Part shown: piece after piece, positions 52,724 through 60,253 of the stretch
Numbering within the stretch: position 1 is the stretch's first letter
How the letters are laid out: every line of letters begins with the position of its first letter
Program-made: the position numbers and the translations under genes
Assembly (NCBI GenBank): GCA_003151235.1
Contig: PLWZ01000056.1
Span: 62,001-126,000 of the forward strand
Direction: 5' to 3'
Origin: Acidimicrobiaceae bacterium
GTDB taxonomy: Bacteria > Actinomycetota > Acidimicrobiia > Acidimicrobiales > RAAP-2
DNA length: 64,000 bases
Notes under the pieces: model-generated
What the model saw: only the letters and a program-made list of their open reading frames with translations
Databases searched by the model: none
Told to the model about the DNA's origin: nothing

Positions 52724-54295
52724 ATGCGAACGCGTCCTTCCAGAGCTAGATCGAAGCGATCCGCTGCAATCGCCATGTTCCTGGCGATTGGCACCCTTAC
52801 TGCTTGCGGCGGAGGCGGAGGGGCCGCCCCTTCTTCCGCTGCCTCCACAATCGAGCAGGTCGCCGGTGGGCCGACCGGAACGTACGTCGTCGCGAGCGGC
52901 ATCCACAAGATCAAGCACGTGATTGTGGTCATGCAGGAGAACCGTTCATTCGACAGCTACTTCGGCACGTTCCCCGGCGCCGATGGCATCCCGATGAGTA
53001 ACGGCGTACCAACCCCCTGCGTGCCCAACCCCGCCACGCAGGGGTGCACCAGTCCGTATCACGACACGGCCGACGTCAACGGCGGGGGACCGCACGGACA
53101 CGCCAGCGCAGTGGCGGACATCGACGGCGGCAAGATGGACGGCTTCATCAAGCAGCGTGAGAAGGCGGTCAAGACCTGCACCAACGCGGAAGATCCCGCC
53201 TGTGCGGTCGGCCCGAGCACGGTGCCCGACGTAATGGGGTACCACACTGCGGCCGAAATCCCGAACTACTGGAAGTATGCCAGTGACTTCGCGCTCGACG
53301 ACTACATGTTCGAACCGGTGTCCAGTTGGTCGCTGCCAGACCATCTGTATATGGTCTCGGCCTGGTCGGCGCGCTGCACCAACGCCTCACCGAGCAGCTG
53401 TACCAACCAGATCGTTGGTCCCTACGGGGTCGCTCAAATGGAACAAGCGGTCACCCAGGAGCTCGAGTCCGGCGTGGCGGAGTACGACTTCGCCTGGACG
53501 GACATCACCTGGCTTCTCTACGCCAAGCACGTCAGCTGGGCCTACTACATCCAGACCGGAACACAGCCCGACTGCGGCGACGATGGTGCCGAGACGTGCG
53601 CGCCGATCCCCCAGCGCTACTCCACCCCGGGGATCTGGAATCCCCTGCCGCTCTTCGGCGACGTGAAGCAGGACCACCAACTCGACAACATCCAGTCCCT
53701 CAATAGATATTTCTCCGCAGCAAAGGCTGGCACGTTGCCGGCGGTGAGTTGGATAACGCCATCGGCACAGGACAGCGAGCACCCGCCAGCAAGTGTGCAC
53801 CAGGGGCAGGCCTACGTGACGGCGATCATCAACGCTGCCATGAAGAGTCCGGACTGGGACTCGACGGCCATCTTTCTCTCCTGGGACGACTGGGGTGGCT
53901 TCTATGACAACGTGGTCCCGCCCACGGTTGACCAGAACGGCTATGGACTGCGGGTGCCGTCCATCGTCATTTCCCCGTACGCCAAGCGGGGCTACATCGA
54001 CCATCAGACATTGAGTAGCGACGCCTACCTGAAGTTCATCGAGGATGACTTCTTAGGGGGCGCCCGGCTCAACCCAAAAACTGACAAACGCCCTGACCCG
54101 CGCCCGGACGTCCGGGAGGACGAGCCGATACTCGGGAACCTGGTGAACGATTTTGACTTCTCCCAGGTGCCGCGGCCGCCCGTTCTGTTGCCAACCAATC
54201 CCCCCACGGACTCGCCGTCGATCCCGACCTTCTTCAAGACGGCGCCGGCGTGCATGGGCTGCACCACTGTGCCGCCGTTCGTGCCTACTGGCTGA
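52724..54295 (+). CDS. Lipoprotein phospholipase C / phosphoesterase
   Basis: 523 aa from the ATG giving MRTRPSRARSKRSAAIAMFL; the frame is open upstream but overlaps the divergent secreted gene. The N-terminus is a lipoprotein signal, IAMFLAIGTLTACGG, with the lipobox LTAC. The PF04185 phosphoesterase pattern is strong: HVIVVMQENRSFDSYFGTFP, SWSLPDHLYMVSAWS, WAYYIQTG, SWITPSAQDSEHPP, FLSWDDWGGFYDNVVPP and VPSIVISPYAKRGYIDHQ. It hydrolyses phospholipids or other phosphoesters outside the membrane. Such enzymes can also scavenge phosphate. Confidence 0.93.
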   Translation: MRTRPSRARSKRSAAIAMFLAIGTLTACGGGGGAAPSSAASTIEQVAGGPTGTYVVASGIHKIKHVIVVMQENRSFDSYFGTFPGADGIPMSNGVPTPCVPNPATQGCTSPYHDTADVNGGGPHGHASAVADIDGGKMDGFIKQREKAVKTCTNAEDPACAVGPSTVPDVMGYHTAAEIPNYWKYASDFALDDYMFEPVSSWSLPDHLYMVSAWSARCTNASPSSCTNQIVGPYGVAQMEQAVTQELESGVAEYDFAWTDITWLLYAKHVSWAYYIQTGTQPDCGDDGAETCAPIPQRYSTPGIWNPLPLFGDVKQDHQLDNIQSLNRYFSAAKAGTLPAVSWITPSAQDSEHPPASVHQGQAYVTAIINAAMKSPDWDSTAIFLSWDDWGGFYDNVVPPTVDQNGYGLRVPSIVISPYAKRGYIDHQTLSSDAYLKFIEDDFLGGARLNPKTDKRPDPRPDVREDEPILGNLVNDFDFSQVPRPPVLLPTNPPTDSPSIPTFFKTAPACMGCTTVPPFVPTG

Positions 54296-54364
54296 CAGTC
54301 CGTAACGAAGCGGACTACACGAACCCGCAGCTGGTTTCACCAGCGTGGCCTTACGGCCGCTGCG

Positions 54365-54787
54365 TCAAGTCCGATCCGCTGCAACTTCCTTGGCTGGGCC
54401 TCGGCCCGACTGAAGGGCGAACCAGATGAGGGGAATCTGCAAAGGGAATCGAATCCAATCGACCACTTTGGTCGTCAGGTCGTGGCCCTGCTGAGCGGTT
54501 ATGGCGTCCTGCAGGTTGGCCGGCCAGATGATTGCCAGCAGCACGGCGGCGGCGATCCCCGCCCAGCGCTCCCGGCGCCATAACCCAACGGCGCAGATGA
54601 GCTCGGCCACCCCGCTGGCATAAACCAACTCGGTCGGCAAGGGCAGGAAGTGGGGGACGATCGGGGTGAAGGTAGCCGGGTGGGCCAGGTGGATCACCCC
54701 GCTGACCGTGAAGGCGGCTGCGACGAGCCACGGAAGGTGAGGGAAATGGCGAGCGCACCGCCGTTGGCCGCCGGACGCTGTCGTCAC
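54365..54787 (-). CDS. DoxX-like membrane protein
   Basis: 140 aa, GTG start. Four hydrophobic segments: WLVAAAFTVSGVIHLAHPAT, LVYASGVAELICAVGLW, WAGIAAAVLLAIIWPANLQD and IRFPLQIPLIWFALQS. This is the DoxX/DoxD-like layout (four-helix membrane protein, oxidative-stress or quinone-associated in other bacteria). A fragment of a close relative is at 37975-38178. It is alone on its strand and convergent with the phospholipase gene. Confidence 0.87.
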   Translation of the reverse strand: MTTASGGQRRCARHFPHLPWLVAAAFTVSGVIHLAHPATFTPIVPHFLPLPTELVYASGVAELICAVGLWRRERWAGIAAAVLLAIIWPANLQDAITAQQGHDLTTKVVDWIRFPLQIPLIWFALQSGRGPAKEVAADRT

Positions 54788-54967
54788 CGGCTCACCCTAC
54801 GACCGGGGCCTCGAATGCCGGCTCCGGGTCCGGCGACGCCTTGTCCAAAGTCGCGTGCCAAAGCGAGCGGCTTCGCACCCCGCCGCTATCCCAAGGGCGG
54901 GATCAGCCCCGGCGAGCGTGGCCAATGGGGATTCGTCCGCGAACCTCCGGCGGCGGAGCCACCAACC

Positions 54968-55165
54968 TCAGCCCGCCAACGCCTCGATTGCGGACTCGGG
55001 GCAATTGGCAATGGCGAGATGCGCCTTCTCCTCAAGCTCGGCGGGCACGGTGCCATCACCGACTACCGAACTCTGGCCATAGTCGTCCACTGAGAACAGC
55101 TCGGGTGCAAGTGCGTAGCACCGTGCGTGGCCCTGGCACCTGTCGGGGTCGACTCGGATCTTCAC
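54968..55165 (-). CDS. Small ferredoxin partner of the P450
   Basis: 65 aa; its GTG start overlaps the P450 stop by 4 bases (GTGA). The sequence is MKIRVDPDRCQGHARCYALA, then PELFSVDDYGQ, and near the C-terminus ANCPESAI. The motif is CxxHxxC...C-P, with His in place of the second Cys of a 4Fe-4S ferredoxin, as in the 3Fe-4S or variable-cluster ferredoxins that serve actinobacterial P450s. It delivers electrons to the adjacent P450. A ferredoxin reductase is not encoded nearby. Confidence 0.93.
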   Translation of the reverse strand: MKIRVDPDRCQGHARCYALAPELFSVDDYGQSSVVGDGTVPAELEEKAHLAIANCPESAIEALAG

Positions 55166-56373
55166 GGGAACACCACCGGCAGGACCCGCGGACCACGAAC
55201 CTGACCTCCAGCCCAGGTCACCTCAGCACCTTCGGCGAGGCGAAACGTCGGGATCCGCGCCAGCCACTCCTCCAGGGCCACGGTCAGCTCCATGCGGGCC
55301 AGGTTGGATCCCGCACAGCGATGGATGCCTGTTCCGAAGGCGACGTGACGGTTGATCGCTCGATCGAGGACGACCTCGTCGGCCCGCTCGAAGACCTCGG
55401 GGTCGCGGTTCGCTGCCGGGAAGTTCATGAGCAGCTTGTCGCCCTCGCGCATCGGGGACCCGCCGAACTCGGTGTCGGTCGTTACCAACCGCGCCATTGT
55501 CACGGGTGAGTAGGCCCGAAGGAACTCCTCGACCGCCGAGGACATCAGACCGGGTTCAGCGACCAGGCGCGCCGCGTGGTCAGGGTGGGTGGCTAGGTGC
55601 CACAACGAGGAGCCGATGCTGCTCCAGGTCGTGTCGATGCCGGCGATCATCACGAGCGCAGCCATCCCGAGCACGAGGCGGTCGTCGAGGGGCTCACCGT
55701 CGTGGCTCGTCGCCAAGAGCTCGCTCATGAGATCGTCGCCGGGGTCGTTCTTGCGTCGCTCGAGTTCCGCCATCAGGTATGAACCAAAGCCTTCTTGTCC
55801 CCGGAGGTTCCGCTCGGGGTCGTCGGCAAACTCGAGCATGTCGCGAACCCAGCCGGTGAAGGTGTCCGAGAGCGTCTCGGGCACCCCCAGGATCTGCGCG
55901 ACGACTCTGACCGGGATCTGCTGCGCGTAGTCAGTGGCCGCATCGGCGTGGCCGGCCTCAAGGAACCCGTCGATATGGCGTCGGCAGAGGTCGCGAGTCA
56001 GCTTCTCGTAGCCGGCGACGCGCGTGTGGGAGAACCACGGCAGAATGAGTCGCCTTGTCCAGGTATGCAGCGGCGGATCCGCGGAGATGGGCGGGAGGCC
56101 ATACTGCGCGTCGGCCTCGTCGTAGCCCTCCGGTTGCACGTCGGAGTTGATGACACCGATCTCAAGAGAGCTGAACCGCTCGATGTCGTGGGCTGCTTCG
56201 ACGACGTCGGCGTACCGAGTGAGCATCCACGCTCGGCCGCGGCGCTCTGTGTGGGCGACGGGACAGGACTGCCGCAAGTCATCCCAGATCGGGTACGGAT
56301 CCTCGATGTACCCCGCATCGAGGACCTCAAAATCCTGTGACCAATCACCAACTGGTGCTGTTACTCGCGCCAT
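55162..56373 (-). CDS. Cytochrome P450
   Basis: 403 aa, GTG/ATG region at MARVTAPVGDWSQDF. Standard P450 elements: I-helix AGIDTT (244-249), the EXXR motif EFLR (283-286) and the heme-binding loop FGTGIHRCAG with Cys353. The substrate-entry segments (SADPPLHTWTRRLILPWFSH) fit the soluble bacterial type. The pair with a translationally coupled ferredoxin suggests hydroxylation of a terpenoid, steroid or xenobiotic; the substrate is not readable. Confidence 0.95.
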   Translation of the reverse strand: MARVTAPVGDWSQDFEVLDAGYIEDPYPIWDDLRQSCPVAHTERRGRAWMLTRYADVVEAAHDIERFSSLEIGVINSDVQPEGYDEADAQYGLPPISADPPLHTWTRRLILPWFSHTRVAGYEKLTRDLCRRHIDGFLEAGHADAATDYAQQIPVRVVAQILGVPETLSDTFTGWVRDMLEFADDPERNLRGQEGFGSYLMAELERRKNDPGDDLMSELLATSHDGEPLDDRLVLGMAALVMIAGIDTTWSSIGSSLWHLATHPDHAARLVAEPGLMSSAVEEFLRAYSPVTMARLVTTDTEFGGSPMREGDKLLMNFPAANRDPEVFERADEVVLDRAINRHVAFGTGIHRCAGSNLARMELTVALEEWLARIPTFRLAEGAEVTWAGGQVRGPRVLPVVFP

Positions 56374-56530
56374 CCCAAACCCTTTCGACTACTAATGAAA
56401 CTAGCCACCAGACGCGCCCATCGGGGGCGAACGTCCCGGACCGCAGTGGCGCTGGTCACTCGATTGGGACGTGCGCGGCCGTGCCTAGGGCGACATGACC
56501 CCTCCCCGACCAGGGGCGTGCGAGTTGGTC

Positions 56531-56716
56531 CTATCGGGATTTCGCGAGTCGGTCGCCAAAGACCTGGTCGGCAGACCATGCAACGAACCCTGCTGCGATC
56601 CAGACCGGCCAATTCACGGTGAGGAACGTTCCAGCTGAGTTCGCCGCAGCAATCAGGGCGAAGATGAACATAACGAGTGCTGCCAAACGCAGAAAGCGCA
56701 TTACCCCTGTCTCCAT
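56531..56716 (-). CDS. Small membrane protein, 61 aa
   Basis: METGVMRFLRLAALVMFIFA, then LTVNWPVWIAAGFVAWSADQ, and a short tail FGDRLAKSR. One or two membrane segments, a basic end and a possible internal start at MRFLRLA (56701). The composition is typical of short actinobacterial membrane proteins. No family recognised, and there is no operon partner: the P450 unit starts 158 bp away in the same direction. Confidence 0.6.
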   Translation of the reverse strand: METGVMRFLRLAALVMFIFALIAAANSAGTFLTVNWPVWIAAGFVAWSADQVFGDRLAKSR

Positions 56717-56834
56717 CCTCCGAGCGCGTTAGCCCGATGAGTCAGCCGTACCCTACGACCACATTGTGAAAACGTCGACCGCGGTCAGGGTAGGACGAAG
56801 GTGGCGTCGCCCAATGCCTCCGATCGCACCTGCT

Positions 56835-57014
56835 TCATGACCTGGGGCGGCGGGTAGGTCGCACAACGAGGCCACCGGAGCAATTCGGGCAAACGCTGTC
56901 CATCTCCCCCGAGCACTCGGGGCAAAAGGTGCACTCGTAGCTGCAGATCATGGCGTCCCCGGCCGCGTCGAGCGCGACCTCACAACGTTCGCACCGCTCC
57001 CGCATCTCCAGCAT
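56835..57014 (-). CDS. DUF1272 zinc-ribbon-like protein
   Basis: 59 aa from the ATG giving MLEMRERCERCEVALDAAGD, behind GGGGGAGGGG. The conserved DUF1272 cysteine pattern is present: CERC, SYECTFCPEC and CPNCSGGL, with six or more Cys in CxxC pairs, so Zn binding is expected. The N-terminal half of the longer frame is antisense to DipZ and not used. It begins 41 bases after the DipZ stop on the same strand. Confidence 0.9.
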   Translation of the reverse strand: MLEMRERCERCEVALDAAGDAMICSYECTFCPECSGEMDSVCPNCSGGLVVRPTRRPRS

Positions 57015-57054
57015 GCCCCTCCCCCATCTCTCCTCGCCGGACCGCCGCGCGGTT

Positions 57055-58749
57055 CTAGCCGAAGGTGAAGTCGTACGCCTTGATGCCGGGTGAAGCCTTG
57101 AGCAACAGGGTCGCATCGGCCAGGGAGCCGTGGAACAACGTGTAGAGCTTCGGGATGCCGCTCACATCGATCGTCTTGGTGTGGGCGCCGTTGATCGAGA
57201 CCTCCAGCGTCCCGGTTCCCCCGAGCACGAGGTAGACGTCGTCGGCCTGAAACCCGAGCTCGAGCTGCGCGTTCGAGCCGGCCGTCGCCTGCTGGGCGTG
57301 GTCCGTCCAGGTACCCGACAGGCCGAGCCCGCCCGCCGGGAGGCTCGGGGGGAACTGGTAAACGGCCGGGATGTCGCGGGCGACGTTGTCGTCGGGGAGC
57401 AGGTACTGGAGCCGCGAGTACCCGACGTAGGTCTCCGGGCTGACGGCGGCGGTCGGTGTCTTGTTGGGGACGTCGGTCGACCTCGGGAGTGCGACCCCCG
57501 GGTGGGCGTCGGTGAGCAACTGACGGATCAGCGATTCGGTGCCCGAGTAGTCGCCCTCACCGAACCCGATGTGACGGACGATCCCGTTCGCGTCGATCAG
57601 ATAGTCGGCGGGCCAGTACTCGTTGTCGTAGGCGTTCCACGTGTCGTAGCTGTTGTCGATGGCGATCGGATAGTGCACGCCGAGCTGCGCGGACTCGGTG
57701 CGCACGTTCGAGACCACATGCTCGAAGGCGAACTCGGGGGTGTGCACCCCCACCACCACGAGCCCGTCCTTCGCGTAGGTCTTGTACCAGGACTCGACGT
57801 GGGGAAGCGTGCGCTGGCAGTTGATGCACGAGTAGGTCCAGAAGTCCACCAGGACGACCTTGCCCCGCAATCCCGCGAGTGTGAGCGGCTTGCCGCCCGG
57901 TGTGTTCAGCCACGCGGTGATCCCCTTGAACGCCGGCGCCTTGCCGCAGCTCACCAGTCCGGTGGTGGCCGACTTGCAACTGGCGAGCGAGGTGTGGCCG
58001 TTGCCGGTGAGGTTGCCGAGCTCCTGGCGAACGGTGGCCGATCCCTCGATTCGGTTCTGCAACGCGCTCGTGTATCCCGGCACATCGCGCTGCAACGCGG
58101 CGAACACGTTCAGGCCGATGGCCAAGGCCATGCCGATGAGGATGACTCCGCTCACCTGGCGCAGCCGGGGCCCGCTTTCGCGCAGCATCTTCACCCGTTT
58201 GGTGAGCTCGTTGCCGGCCAGCGCGACCGCGAGCAGCGGAACCGCGGCTCCCGCCCCGAACGCGACGGTGAGGAACACTGCGGTCAGACCCACATGATGG
58301 GTTGCGCCGACGACGGTGATCGCGGCCAGGACCGGGCCGGCACACGGGACGAACAGCACGCCGAGGCCCAGCCCGAGGACGAACCCGCCGGCCTTCCCGC
58401 TTGGTTGGCGAGAGCCGACCCTCGCGAACGGGCGCTCCAAAAGTGCGGCCAACGGCGGGAAGATGAACCCGAGGCCGACGAGGATCAGCAGGGCGATGCC
58501 GGCGTCGCGGAGGAAGTCCTGGGGCAGGTGGAAGAGGGAGATGATCTCGGAACCGGCCAGGATCAGCAGGCTGAAGCTCAGGACCAGCCCACCGACCACC
58601 GCCAACGGCCGGGCTCGGGACTTGAGCGATGGCGCGGTGCCCGGAGTGGTTGCACCGGCCACGAGGATCACCGGAAGCACCGGGAGGATGCAGGGCGAGA
58701 TGCCGGCGACGATCCCGGCTACGAAGCCGATCCCGATGAGCTCGACCAT
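57055..58749 (-). CDS. dipZ: DipZ: CcdA-type membrane domain fused to thioredoxin-like domain
   Basis: 564 aa, ATG start. Residues 1-240 are a CcdA-type domain of six segments with the paired Cys in ISPCILPVLPVI and VLFVPCAGPVLAA, which carry electrons across the membrane. Residues about 285-420 are a TlpA/AhpC-like thioredoxin domain with the active site SCINCQ in VDFWTYSCINCQRTL. Residues about 440-564 are the beta-rich C-terminal domain of DipZ proteins (TYVGYSRLQYLLPDD, LVLGGTGTLEVSINGA). The order matches mycobacterial DipZ. It reduces extracytoplasmic disulfides, for cytochrome c maturation or repair. Confidence 0.94.
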   Translation of the reverse strand: MVELIGIGFVAGIVAGISPCILPVLPVILVAGATTPGTAPSLKSRARPLAVVGGLVLSFSLLILAGSEIISLFHLPQDFLRDAGIALLILVGLGFIFPPLAALLERPFARVGSRQPSGKAGGFVLGLGLGVLFVPCAGPVLAAITVVGATHHVGLTAVFLTVAFGAGAAVPLLAVALAGNELTKRVKMLRESGPRLRQVSGVILIGMALAIGLNVFAALQRDVPGYTSALQNRIEGSATVRQELGNLTGNGHTSLASCKSATTGLVSCGKAPAFKGITAWLNTPGGKPLTLAGLRGKVVLVDFWTYSCINCQRTLPHVESWYKTYAKDGLVVVGVHTPEFAFEHVVSNVRTESAQLGVHYPIAIDNSYDTWNAYDNEYWPADYLIDANGIVRHIGFGEGDYSGTESLIRQLLTDAHPGVALPRSTDVPNKTPTAAVSPETYVGYSRLQYLLPDDNVARDIPAVYQFPPSLPAGGLGLSGTWTDHAQQATAGSNAQLELGFQADDVYLVLGGTGTLEVSINGAHTKTIDVSGIPKLYTLFHGSLADATLLLKASPGIKAYDFTFG

Positions 58750-58929
58750 CCGATGGGTCCTCCGATAGGGGTCCGGGGATCACGGCCACCCACATCGCTT
58801 TTGGGAGGCTCCCGCCTGGTGGACGAGCCACGGTACCGGTCGGGGCTTCGAATTTGGGGTCGCGGCGGCCGGTGAGACTGCTCGTCCACGCTCGGCCGGG
58901 CGCGACCTACGCACCTCGACCGGGCGAGT

Positions 58930-59721
58930 TCAAGATCCCTGGCGCAAGTCCAGATGGAAGGTCTTGAACCTCCCTACCGGTCGGAAGCCGATCTTCTGGT
59001 ACAGCGTCTTCGGCCAGTCGTTGTCGTCGGCGACGATGAAGGTCAACTCCGACCCCGCCGAGAGCGCGACGGCGTTCGTGACGAGCGAGCGGGCATACCC
59101 CCGACCGCGTGCCTCGGGCGTTGTGTAGACGTCTTCGACCCACGCGATCGGGCCGTCGATCCGAAGCTTGGTGATCGCGAGCGGGGAACCCTGTTCGTCG
59201 ACGAACCCAAAGCGTCGCTCGCCGAGCAGTCGACCCTCTCGGCGGTTGTACTCGTCGATCTGATCCAGTGCCTCTTCCGAGATGCCGGCCCGCTCCTCGA
59301 TGAGCCACTCCCTCATGAGGACGAGCATCTGGTCCTCGGTAAGCTCGGTGATCGCGCTCGTGTCGTCCTCGCGGTCGGGTTGTTCGGCAATCACCATGAT
59401 CACCTCGGTATCGACGGTCCAGCCCGCCTCGCGCAACGGCCCCTGGAGCTGATCGGCCGTCGCCTCGTGCTCGACGAGCACGTGCCGGTACGGGAGTCCG
59501 GACAGGACCTCGTCGACGACGGCGAGCAGATCCGGAAACGAGATCGGCTCGGAGACCCTCAGGTGGTTGAGGGACCAGACCCAGGGAAGCGACGGCGTCC
59601 GCGCGACCCGGCCCGGACCCACGAGACGCGTTTCATCGGCCGCCGCGCCCTGCGATCGCCGGAGCTGGTCGTGGAGACGGGCGAGCGTGCCGTCGCCGGC
59701 CGAGGATTCAGCCGTTGTCAT
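58930..59721 (-). CDS. GNAT-family N-acetyltransferase
   Basis: 263 aa, ATG start. The C-terminal GNAT domain (about 120-255) includes the acetyl-CoA pyrophosphate motif VEDVYTTPEARGRGYARSL (R/QxxGxG/A-like RGRGYA) and the final strand WPKTLYQKIGFRPVGRFKTF. The N-terminal 110 residues are a second, degenerate half, as in two-domain GNATs (LPWVWSLNHLRVSE). No substrate clue. It is divergent from the peptide transporter remnants. Confidence 0.9.
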   Translation of the reverse strand: MTTAESSAGDGTLARLHDQLRRSQGAAADETRLVGPGRVARTPSLPWVWSLNHLRVSEPISFPDLLAVVDEVLSGLPYRHVLVEHEATADQLQGPLREAGWTVDTEVIMVIAEQPDREDDTSAITELTEDQMLVLMREWLIEERAGISEEALDQIDEYNRREGRLLGERRFGFVDEQGSPLAITKLRIDGPIAWVEDVYTTPEARGRGYARSLVTNAVALSAGSELTFIVADDNDWPKTLYQKIGFRPVGRFKTFHLDLRQGS

Positions 59722-59834
59722 CGTGCCCCCAGCTCGTCGATCACGGGTCTCCGGACGATAGCGGCCGGGCGCGGCGAACGGGCCGCTCGATCAAGGCGCT
59801 TCTCGAAGGTCGCAGTAGTGTCCCGGGATAGACA

Positions 59835-60098
59835 CCGTCCTCGAGGTCAACGATCTCCACACGCAGTTCCGCGGTCGCGGATCTCCACACGCAGTTCCGC
59901 TGTCGCGCGGCCACCGTCAGCGCCGTCGATGGCGTGTCCTTCTCGATCGACGCGGGGGAATGCGTCGGGATGGTCGGTGAGTCGGGTTGCGCGAAGAGCA
60001 CCGTCGGTCTCTCCGTCATGCGGCGGCTCCCGGCCAACGGCCGGGTCGTGTCTGGTTCGGTTCGGCTCTTGGGGCGCGATCTGGAACGACGAACGTGA
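59835..60098 (+). pseudogene. Oligopeptide ABC transporter ATPase fragment (OppD/DppD-like)
   Basis: Allowing one frame correction at the 28-bp duplication, the plus strand reads VLEVNDLHTQFRCRAATVSA, VDGVSFSIDAGECVGMVGES and GCAKSTVGLSVMRRLPANGR, then VRLLGRDL. This is the opening of an OppD/DppD-type ATPase with the Walker A GESGCxKST, where the usual Gly is Ala. The frame ends at TGA 60096-60098, before the Q-loop. It has no start codon in frame (TAG precedes it). The rest of the gene is absent: the fragment abuts an inverted permease fragment. Confidence 0.7.
59852..59907. repeat. 28-bp tandem duplication
   Basis: GATCTCCACACGCAGTTCCG plus CGGTCGCG (59852-59879) is followed directly by the same 28 bases with one difference (59880-59907). 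Because 28 is not a multiple of three it shifts the frame of the ATPase fragment. Confidence 0.95.
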
Positions 60099-60210
60099 CC
60101 ATGAGGACGAACGTGACCATGAGGACGTCAAGGACGACCACGATCGGTTGGCCGATTCCCCGCACCAGAAACTGATCACGCCACTCCTGCCAGCCAGGGG
60201 ATGTGAGCAC
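60016..60210 (-). pseudogene. Peptide ABC permease N-terminal fragment (DppB-like)
   Basis: The minus-strand frame reads DQFLVRGIGQPIVVVLDVLM and VTFVLMVTFVVPDR. The first membrane segment of DppB/OppB permeases typically reads RFLVRRIGQ...VVTFVL, so this is its start, next to an AGGAG and GTG one base out of frame. It lies directly downstream of the intact solute-binding gene on the same strand, the usual position of the permease. An 18-bp duplication repeats VLMVTF. After about 30 codons the sequence passes into the inverted ATPase fragment. Confidence 0.5.
60088..60123. repeat. 18-bp tandem duplication
   Basis: GACGAACGTGACCATGAG occurs twice in tandem (60088-60105 and 60106-60123), identical copies, at the junction of the ATPase and permease fragments. 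Confidence 0.95.
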
Positions 60211-60253
60211 CGTTCGATCCGGCCGCCCCGAAATGGCGATCCGGAGCTGTCGA

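Noticed and set aside
57130-58875. 581-codon plus-strand frame opposite DipZ
   Set aside because: Antisense composition and no motif; DipZ on the minus strand is complete.
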